A stretch of DNA of 6,797 bases from assembly GCA_005888695.1 (NCBI GenBank), contig VBBH01000091.1, forward strand, positions 1 through 6,797, given 5' to 3'. This document shows positions 1 through 5,142 of the stretch, one piece after another. The DNA is from Candidatus Bathyarchaeota archaeon. Its GTDB lineage: Archaea > Thermoproteota > Bathyarchaeia > 40CM-2-53-6. Within the stretch, counting starts at the first letter, position 1; every line of letters starts with the position of its first letter. A model generated the notes under the pieces. It did not search any database. It saw only the letters and a list, made by a program, of their open reading frames with translations, and was not told the DNA's origin. A program made the translations under genes and the position numbers.

Positions 1-344
1 GTTACAAGGACGTTCTTATGACCCCGAGAGAACCGGCCGGGACCAAACACGTTTACTTTGGATACCCATTGACTGTCCGTTCCACTGCCCGGTTCAAGAG
101 AGAGGACCTGGTAAACGTCATGGAGAAGGGAGGTATTGAGACGCGTCCCATCATGGCCGGCAACATGGCCGAACAGCCCGTCATGAAGCAACTGCCTTAC
201 AGGGTCGTCGGTGACCTGAGCAACTCACGGATGATCATGAGGAATTCCTTCTTCTTTGGGAACCACCAGGGGATCGGCGAGGAAGAAAGAGAGTTCATAG
301 CCGACCGCATCAGTGAATACATAGATTCTGTCTCCAAGAGATAA
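1..344 (+). CDS. C-terminal part of DegT/DnrJ/EryC1/StrS family enzyme, RfbH-like nucleotide-sugar 3-dehydrase (5' end outside window)
   Basis: The reading frame is open from the window edge: the codons before the internal ATG at 18 read YKDVL, so this is a gene running in from upstream and not one starting at 18. The visible 114 residues carry the C-terminal small-domain motifs of the sugar aminotransferase/dehydrase superfamily: the HVYFGYPLTV strand, then GIETRPIMAGNMAEQP, YRVVGDLSNS and FFFGNHQGIG, ending in a helix before the TAA. The R-x-x-x-AGN-x-x-x-QP pattern is typical of RfbH/ColD-type enzymes, which use PLP or PMP to remove the 3-hydroxyl of a nucleotide 4-keto-6-deoxyhexose. Other members are plain 4-aminotransferases. 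The active-site residue that separates the two (His versus Lys) lies upstream of the window, so the exact reaction is unresolved. The gene is followed after 18 nt by a GT4 gene, probably in one operon. Confidence 0.85.
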   Translation, partial: YKDVLMTPREPAGTKHVYFGYPLTVRSTARFKREDLVNVMEKGGIETRPIMAGNMAEQPVMKQLPYRVVGDLSNSRMIMRNSFFFGNHQGIGEEEREFIADRISEYIDSVSKR

Positions 345-354
345 TCTGAGAGAT

Positions 355-359
355 GGGAG
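355..359 (+). promoter_or_regulatory. Ribosome-binding site for the first GT4 gene
   Basis: GGGAG lies 3 nt before the TTG at 363 but 9 nt before the in-frame GTG at 369. The spacing favours GTG 369, which would give an N-terminus of MKQAVVIHPRF, a normal first strand for a GT4 fold. Confidence 0.4.
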
Positions 360-362
360 AGT

Positions 363-1487
363 TTGGTAGTGAAGCAGGCTGTCGTAATTCATCCTAGGTT
401 TACCGTTTATGGCGGCGCAGAAATAATCGCCTTACACATTATCAAAACTCTTCAGGATCTTGGTTTCGAAGTCTCGATCGTAACTGACAATTACAACCCA
501 GCGGAGATAGAACGTAACTATCGAATGGGTAAGATTCTTGAGAATACTAAACCGATCCTAGTCCCTCCCTTCAAACCTGTTCTGTCCAGATTTCTAGCGC
601 TTCAACACCTCAGATACAGCCAAGGAGTTATGCGCACTGTGAGAGATTTACACCCTGACATAGCATTCAGTACTCAGTCAGTGATTTACCATATTCCAAG
701 CGTGAAGACATTTCAGATATTATACGACATGGCTGATTTGTTCGAAATCGTTCCGGATGGTGGCCCATTATCGTCTGTTTGGAAGAAACCATACTATTGG
801 GTGCTGCGGAGGACTCTCGATCCCGATAAGATGAGAAATCGATATTTTGTACCGCTCTCTCATGCATTAGAACAGCGACTTGACAGTATTGGTTTGTCAC
901 ATTCGTCGGTAGTCTTCCCACCGTGTGACATGATCTTCAGGGTGAGACCCAAAAAGATGCAGATCTGTTTAGTCACCAGGATGGCATCTCAGAAGAATGT
1001 GCACGAGTTCATGCGCATTGCGCAACGGGTCCCTCGATACAAATTCATCCTCGTTGGGGCTGAAGCCGATAAGGACCGTGATTATGCTCAAAGAGTACTC
1101 TTCATCAAACCGCAAAACGTGGAGTACTTTGAGGCTAGGATTCGCGATCGACCAGAACTCGTTGAGGAGAGCAAGGTCTATCTCTACACCAGCCGTGAGC
1201 CAGGCATAGGGATTGCTTTAGCCCAGGCTATGGGGGCCGGCTGCATTCCGGTAACCCCCGACACGGGTGGAGGGGCCGAAGTTATCCTTGAATCAGGGGT
1301 CGGATACACTTACCGCTCAGTGGCCGATGCTGCACAGATAGTGAAAAACGCCGTAGAAAGCACCCAACCACTGGACGGGCCATCTACCATCTCTTTGAAA
1401 GCTCAAATGTTCTCTTCAGGGGTTTTTCAGACGGAAATCGGCAAGCTGGTAACATCATTAGCAAACGAACGGATTCGGGCCACGTGA
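363..1487 (+). CDS. Glycosyltransferase, GT4 family (GT-B fold), atypical active-site motif
   Basis: Predicted cytoplasmic or membrane-peripheral retaining glycosyltransferase of about 372-374 residues, a usual length for GT4. The N-terminal Rossmann domain opens with a hydrophobic strand (QAVVIHPRF), then the YGGAE glycine loop near residue 17 that contacts the donor phosphate. The C-terminal domain starts near residue 198 (ICLVTRMASQKNVHEF, with the conserved Lys) and continues with YKFILVGA, VYLYTSREPG and GCIPVTPDTGGGAEV. The E-x7-E motif usual at this point is altered: the segment around residues 279-290 reads EPGIGIALAQAM, with Gln where the second Glu should be and Pro at the first position. 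The start is TTG 363 or, more likely, GTG 369. It sits 18 nt after the RfbH-like gene and 7 nt before the next, so it is probably cotranscribed. Family assignment is firm; donor and acceptor are unknown. Confidence 0.9.
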   Translation: MVVKQAVVIHPRFTVYGGAEIIALHIIKTLQDLGFEVSIVTDNYNPAEIERNYRMGKILENTKPILVPPFKPVLSRFLALQHLRYSQGVMRTVRDLHPDIAFSTQSVIYHIPSVKTFQILYDMADLFEIVPDGGPLSSVWKKPYYWVLRRTLDPDKMRNRYFVPLSHALEQRLDSIGLSHSSVVFPPCDMIFRVRPKKMQICLVTRMASQKNVHEFMRIAQRVPRYKFILVGAEADKDRDYAQRVLFIKPQNVEYFEARIRDRPELVEESKVYLYTSREPGIGIALAQAMGAGCIPVTPDTGGGAEVILESGVGYTYRSVADAAQIVKNAVESTQPLDGPSTISLKAQMFSSGVFQTEIGKLVTSLANERIRAT

Positions 1488-1494
1488 GTCGGGC

Positions 1495-1869
1495 TTGAAG
1501 AGAGCACTAGTTGCGGTAACGATTAGCAGATCGGATTCCGGTTCGAAGCTACCGGACATGCCTTGGCATTTCTTCTCCCGAGACAATGTCGCACGGGATC
1601 TTCCCGAAATTGAATACCTATCGCTCAGACAGTCTACTCAGAAAAACGCCGACGCTTTGGCTAGATGCATCGCCTATTTGGCGACAAAACGAAACAGAGC
1701 AGTTGAGGCTGCTATCGAGAAATACCCTAAGACGACGGCCGTAGTGCTGTGCGACAGCTACCATGTACACCAAACGTCTGCTCTGACGGGACTCATTAGC
1801 GATTACTTTGAGCTACCCCTCGATTCGGTCATATTGGGGGGTGCTGTTTGGGGAGAAGTCCGGCCCTGA
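1495..1869 (+). pseudogene. Truncated Anp1/GT62-like glycosyltransferase, copy 1 of four paralogues (N-terminal half only)
   Basis: The 124 residues align with the first half of copies 2-4: an opening AVTIS strand, a basic-Arg-Asn motif (KRNRAVEAA, about 65-73), YPKT, a DXD-like site reading LCDSYHV (about 85-91), QTSAL, and the strand ILGGAVW (113-119). It then stops, where the paralogues continue for another 120-155 residues with the VGG strand, the second acidic/aromatic region and the N-x-x-C motif. The stop TGA falls where copy 2 begins, so the 3' half seems to have been deleted at the junction. The aromatic-Cys-His segment of the other copies is replaced by PWHFF. The start is TTG at 1495, placed by alignment with the other copies, 7 nt after the GT4 stop. 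It is probably a non-functional remnant; a stable N-terminal domain protein cannot be excluded. Confidence 0.7.
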
Positions 1870-2585
1870 CCAGAGTCTTAGCAGCCTGCATCTCTAGGAA
1901 GGCGGAAGAGTGGAACGTTCCCGATGTGGACTTTTACTGTCACACTGACGGCTGGAAACCCTACAAGAAATGGTGGAGTTCGGAGGTCACACCAAGAGAA
2001 TACATTGACTATCTCGCCTCGAGACGTAATTCCGCCGTAGAGGAGGCGTTGCATCGATATCCCGAGGCCACAGATCTGATGATGATTGATAGTCACTATC
2101 TCGGGCAATGGGATGCCCTCAATGAGCTGGTCAAACACTACGAGGAGGTTAGTCGAGGATTCGGTGAACACATTCTTGGCGCGGCCACTTGGGCACTCTC
2201 GCGGACCAGACTGTCCCATATTCTCAAGGCGAAACGGGATTATTTTGACAAGTGGGCGGCTCCTGGTGCACGCTGGATGCCCTATGGATGGAGACCAGAA
2301 AACGATCTCCTCGCCTCTCACTTCAAGATCCCATTACCGTCACTCTACCGTGTCCACTCTGTCGGCGGGGTATACTTGTTCCCGCGGACTATCTGGGAGA
2401 AAGGCGTCCGCTATGGTACTCCAGAGGACTTGCATGGATGCGAGCACAACTGGCTTTGCGAGCATTCCAACATCCCGATCTTTCTCGATCTGAACGTCAA
2501 AGTCTGGCGGGAAACACGCTACAGTCTGTTGAAATGTGCCCGTTGTAGTATCGGCGACTGGAGGAGACGGGATCATCCGTTATGA
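1848..2585 (+). CDS. Anp1/GT62-like glycosyltransferase, copy 2 of four paralogues
   Basis: Full-length member of the local family. Counting from the CTG at 1866 (239 residues), it has an opening LAACIS strand, FYCH (about 23-26), SRRN (52-55), the DXD-like MIDSHYL (73-79), ILGAATW (103-109), HSVGGVYLFP (165-174) and HNWLC (194-198). This order (Arg-Asn helix, acidic metal-site strand, small-residue strand with Trp, VGG strand, late aromatic region) resembles GT-A enzymes of the Anp1/Mnn9 type, so transfer of a sugar from a nucleotide donor with a metal ion is inferred, not shown. TTG 1848 is the conventional start, with a G-run at 1836-1841 upstream. Alignment with the paralogues instead favours CTG 1866, which overlaps copy 1's stop as CTGA and has GGGGAG 10 nt upstream. 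The 3' end overlaps the next gene as ATGA, suggesting coupled translation. Confidence 0.75.
   Translation: MGRSPALTRVLAACISRKAEEWNVPDVDFYCHTDGWKPYKKWWSSEVTPREYIDYLASRRNSAVEEALHRYPEATDLMMIDSHYLGQWDALNELVKHYEEVSRGFGEHILGAATWALSRTRLSHILKAKRDYFDKWAAPGARWMPYGWRPENDLLASHFKIPLPSLYRVHSVGGVYLFPRTIWEKGVRYGTPEDLHGCEHNWLCEHSNIPIFLDLNVKVWRETRYSLLKCARCSIGDWRRRDHPL
1850..1855 (+). promoter_or_regulatory. Possible ribosome-binding site for a CTG start of copy 2
   Basis: GGGGAG lies 10 nt upstream of CTG 1866, the codon at which similarity to the N-termini of the paralogues begins. The site lies inside the 3' end of copy 1. The rival reading is initiation at TTG 1848. Confidence 0.3.
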
Positions 2586-3358
2586 AAATCCTGATCGTCA
2601 AGTACAAGATCGAGCCATACTACAGTGGAGACAAGGACATTCTACTCTGGGACAACGGCAAGAACAACATCGGCTTCGCAAGGGCTGTCAACGAGCTATT
2701 GAAGAGGACGGGTAAGGAAGACATCTTGTTGCTGAGTGACGATGCATATCCCATCGGGGATGCCTTCACTGTCCTTCAGCAAACGGCTTACTCCGACCCG
2801 AAGATCGGGATCGTACAACCCAAAATGCTGCTGCCAGATGGTCGGATTGACAGCACAGGGCACCGGATTGTTTCCAAGTTTCGCTTGGGGCAAATGATCG
2901 TCTCCGGTCGGGGTTCGCATGAAGTAGATCGTGGGCAGTACGACCATGACACTGAGTTGCCGTCCTGCGATTTTGCCTGTGCGTATATCAAGAGGGAAGT
3001 TATCGACAGGGTCGGCCCGCTTGACCCATACTTCGTCCAGGGGTTTGATGATGTCGAGTATGGTGTGAGAACGAGAAGATACGGTTATCGCGTCGTGTAC
3101 GAACCAAGAGCTAGGGTCGTGCATGCTCGTGGACATGTTGTGATAGACGACGGGACAGGCAACTTGCGTTATCGCGACGCACTAAACAAGTTCAACATGA
3201 GAAGCTCAGTGGCCTACTATCATCTGCTAGCCAAGAACCACCTGTGGAGGATGCTCGTTACCGCATACGTCTGGAACATCTTGGGCATACTCGCCGAGGT
3301 GAAGAACCGTAATGCTCACTACACTGCCATAAAGATGAGAGGAATCATTCCGGTTTGA
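2582..3358 (+). CDS. Glycosyltransferase, GT2 family (rhamnosyltransferase-like), with short N-terminus
   Basis: Predicted inverting GT-A glycosyltransferase of 258 residues. Recognisable motifs in order: LLWDNG (21-26), NNIGFARAVN (28-37), the metal-binding strand ILLLSDDAYP (48-57, DDA in the DXD position), IGIVQPKMLLPDG (76-87), FACAYIKREVIDRVG (131-145) and FVQGFDDVEYGVR (151-163), which supplies the catalytic acid pair, then YEPRARVVH (173-181). The tail after residue 200 is helical with a hydrophobic stretch (LVTAYVWNILGIL), possibly membrane-associated. Relatives in this family, such as WbbL-type enzymes, usually carry about 30-40 more residues between the first strand and the WDNG strand. 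Here both lie within the first 26 residues. Start ATG 2582 overlaps copy 2's stop (ATGA) with a GGGA 9 nt upstream, so translation is probably coupled. Specificity is unknown. Confidence 0.88.
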   Translation: MKILIVKYKIEPYYSGDKDILLWDNGKNNIGFARAVNELLKRTGKEDILLLSDDAYPIGDAFTVLQQTAYSDPKIGIVQPKMLLPDGRIDSTGHRIVSKFRLGQMIVSGRGSHEVDRGQYDHDTELPSCDFACAYIKREVIDRVGPLDPYFVQGFDDVEYGVRTRRYGYRVVYEPRARVVHARGHVVIDDGTGNLRYRDALNKFNMRSSVAYYHLLAKNHLWRMLVTAYVWNILGILAEVKNRNAHYTAIKMRGIIPV

Positions 3359-3375
3359 CTACAGTTGGTCAGTAA

Positions 3376-4167
3376 ATGGGCGACAGGAAGAAGATCACTG
3401 CAGTAACCATTAGCAAGAGCCAGGTCTACTGCGGAATAGAAAAAGCAGGGATCCCGTTCTACTGCCACTTTGAAGGTTACAGACAAGTTTGGCGCACGGA
3501 GAAGGACAGAGACCGCATTGAGTATCTTGCGGAGAGACGGAACAAGGCCCATGAAAGAGCCCTGGAATTGTATCCCGAAACGGAATACTTCCTCGATATA
3601 GACAGCTACTACGTGGATCAGACTAGCGCCCTACTGGGATTGTTAGATGAATATAGTTCCCTTGAAAAGACCGTGATTTTGGGAGCTTCCACCTGGTGGA
3701 TCGACGGGAGGTACGTCCCGTTGAAGATTAATTTCTGGGATACATGGACTACTCCTGAAGGGCGAGGCAAACCTTATGGATTTCGCCCTTCCACTCCCAA
3801 TCTTCATCCCGGAATGATCAAGGTCGAGGCGGTTGGCGGGCTTGTCATCTACCCAAGGTCCGCGTTCGAAAGAGCTGGTTTTGGCGTTCCCGAACCGTTT
3901 CCCGAAGCGGGTAACGAAATAAACTACATGTGTCGAGCTTCCGGCCTGGACAGAATCCTGACTTTCAACGTAAGGGGATTCCATCCAAGTCCGTTTCCAC
4001 CTCTCCCCTTGCCCACGCGTATTGTGAAGTCCTTCCTGATCTCGAACACTTGGCAGTCTCTGAAGGATAAGATTGGGCCTCTCGCTCCCGAGAACCTCAG
4101 AGTGGCATCCAGTCGATTCAAGAAGGAACTGCGCCTGAATTCAAAAGGAGACAAATCCAGAGGTTGA
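3376..4167 (+). CDS. Anp1/GT62-like glycosyltransferase, copy 3 of four paralogues
   Basis: The best-preserved copy, 263 residues. Motifs: ITAVTIS first strand (7-13), IPFYCH (26-31), ERRNKAHERAL (53-63), YPETE, the full DXD motif DIDSYYV (74-80), QTSAL (82-86), ILGASTWW (101-108), KPYGFRP (132-138), EAVGGLVIYP (151-160), FGVPEPFP (169-176), NYMC (183-186) and a final FNVRGFH (197-203). The same order is seen in eukaryotic Anp1/Mnn9/Van1 (GT62), where DXD binds the donor with Mn2+; this analogy is inferred from layout only. After residue 210 comes a proline stretch and a basic tail of about 50 residues, longer than in copy 4, possibly for membrane contact. ATG 3376 lies 17 nt after the GT2 stop, with no clear Shine-Dalgarno. 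A decayed GT4 tail begins directly after its stop. Confidence 0.82.
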   Translation: MGDRKKITAVTISKSQVYCGIEKAGIPFYCHFEGYRQVWRTEKDRDRIEYLAERRNKAHERALELYPETEYFLDIDSYYVDQTSALLGLLDEYSSLEKTVILGASTWWIDGRYVPLKINFWDTWTTPEGRGKPYGFRPSTPNLHPGMIKVEAVGGLVIYPRSAFERAGFGVPEPFPEAGNEINYMCRASGLDRILTFNVRGFHPSPFPPLPLPTRIVKSFLISNTWQSLKDKIGPLAPENLRVASSRFKKELRLNSKGDKSRG

Positions 4168-4287
4168 TCGTTTAGGAAGAGTCATGATCCCAGAGACAAT
4201 CCCTCTTACATAGCCGATCGGTCGCAGATTTTTTCCTCCCAAGGATTTCACGAAAAGATCAGACGGCTTGTGGCGGAAAGAACATGA
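4168..4287 (+). pseudogene. Decayed C-terminal tail of a second GT4 glycosyltransferase
   Basis: The stretch after copy 3's TGA reads open in the same frame for 39 codons to a TGA at 4285-4287, without a start codon. Its residues align without gaps with the C-terminus of the GT4 gene at 363-1487: PSYIADRSQIFSS here against PSTISLKAQMFSS there, followed by FHEKIRRLV against FQTEIGKLV. Over 32 aligned positions about 14 are identical, counted by eye. Similarity seems to begin near 4177, so only the last 35 or so residues survive. I read it as the remnant of a GT4 gene that once stood between copies 3 and 4. It is too short to be functional and has no start of its own. A stop-readthrough extension of copy 3 is less likely. 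Confidence 0.65.
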
Positions 4288-4384
4288 AGCCACGGACTTG
4301 CGCAATTCAGACCTTTCGCGGAGAATTAGAACGAGCCTTGCCGACCATTTCAGCATGATTTACTCATAAACAGGATACGGAATC
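4288..4384 (+). other. Intergenic leader of copy 4
   Basis: These 97 nt have no coding similarity that I can see. AGGA at 4372-4375, 9 nt before the ATG at 4385, is a plausible ribosome-binding site. No promoter stands out: TTGCCG at 4338 has no matching -10 box at normal spacing, and there is no clear archaeal TATA box. Confidence 0.4.
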
Positions 4385-5083
4385 ATGAATCGCAAATACC
4401 TGGCAGCGACAATAAGCACCAAGCAGGAACAGTGGCCAATTCCGGACATTCCATTTTATTGCCATATTGGTCCCAGACAGTACTATCCTCACTCAGAAAA
4501 CCGCCAGCGAGTTGAGTTTCTAACGGAACAGAGAAACCAAGCTATGGACAAAGCCTTGAAGCTTTATCCGAAGACAACGCACATAGTTAACATTGAATCC
4601 AACTACCTCGCTCAGAAGAAAGCTATCCGGCGCCTAATCGCACGGTACGACGAGTTGGACGCCAATATCATACTAGGTGCATCAACGTGGGCCAAGATGG
4701 AGCGTGGGATTCTCCCATATTATCAGTTCTACGACGGATGGGCCACTCCCGAGATGTACTACTATCGATACAAGTATCGATCGCCTAAAGGACTCGTCCA
4801 AACCTCATCCGTGGGTTCATGCCTGATATTTCCCGTCGAAATTTGGGAAAAACACCGATTTGGAGTACCCGAACCATTTCCTAGATCCGGAATCTATTAC
4901 AACTGGCTCTGCGAGAAGTCGAGTCTGCCAGTGCTACTAGATCTTGACATAAAATTCTATAGAGATGCTAGAACTAGTGACCTAATACCCTACTACTCAC
5001 CGTGGAAGAGAGTGAAGGCCACTTTGTGGAAGCCGGTCAGACAAAGTTTGAGGGGAAAGATTATTCATCTTTCCAGACGTTAG
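4385..5083 (+). CDS. Anp1/GT62-like glycosyltransferase, copy 4 of four paralogues, with diverged DXD site
   Basis: Complete member of 232 residues starting at ATG with AGGA 9 nt upstream. Motifs: YLAATIS (5-11), DIPFYCH (21-27), EQRNQAMDKAL (48-58), YPKTT, ILGASTWA (96-103), TSSVGSCLIFP (140-150), FGVPEPFP (159-166) and NWLC (173-176), then LDLDIKFYR and a basic tail ending HLSRR. The site that reads DID in copy 3 is NIESNYL here, so the first acidic residue is Asn and the second Glu. Activity may be altered, or this family may rely mainly on the second acidic position. The tail segment K-x-x-L-x5-QSL-x-x-KI is shared with copy 3, which supports recent common descent of the C-termini. It is the last + strand gene before a convergent GT4 gene, with only 59 nt between them. 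Donor and acceptor are unknown. Confidence 0.8.
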   Translation: MNRKYLAATISTKQEQWPIPDIPFYCHIGPRQYYPHSENRQRVEFLTEQRNQAMDKALKLYPKTTHIVNIESNYLAQKKAIRRLIARYDELDANIILGASTWAKMERGILPYYQFYDGWATPEMYYYRYKYRSPKGLVQTSSVGSCLIFPVEIWEKHRFGVPEPFPRSGIYYNWLCEKSSLPVLLDLDIKFYRDARTSDLIPYYSPWKRVKATLWKPVRQSLRGKIIHLSRR

Positions 5084-5142
5084 CGTCGTCTACCTGTCCG
5101 AGTGGTAGTAGGAATTGTATCCTTTCCTAATATTAGCGAGAC
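5084..5142. other. Convergent intergenic spacer
   Basis: These 59 nt separate the stop codons of copy 4 (+) and the GT4 gene (-). A perfect 10-nt palindrome, CTAATATTAG, lies at 5127-5136, and a 4-bp stem (GACG/CGTC) at 5076-5087 spans the copy 4 stop codon. Neither is followed by a run of T on either strand, so no intrinsic terminator can be claimed. Confidence 0.35.

Noticed and set aside
1878..2321. Open frame of 147 codons on the - strand inside copy 2
   Set aside because: It is antisense to a gene with clear family motifs, has no recognisable motif itself and no ribosome-binding context; a shadow frame.
2086..2493. Open frame of 135 codons on the + strand in another frame of copy 2
   Set aside because: The conserved motifs lie in the copy 2 frame, and this one is low-complexity Ser/Arg-rich translation typical of a shadow.
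4214..4234. CCGATCGG palindrome followed by six T, terminator-like
   Set aside because: The palindrome allows only a 3-bp stem with a 2-nt loop, and the T-run encodes the Ile-Phe-Ser of the GT4 remnant; not a credible terminator.
4141..4356. Open frame of 71 codons on the - strand across the gap between copies 3 and 4
   Set aside because: It overlaps the GT4 remnant in antisense and shows no motif; the + strand remnant explains the sequence better.
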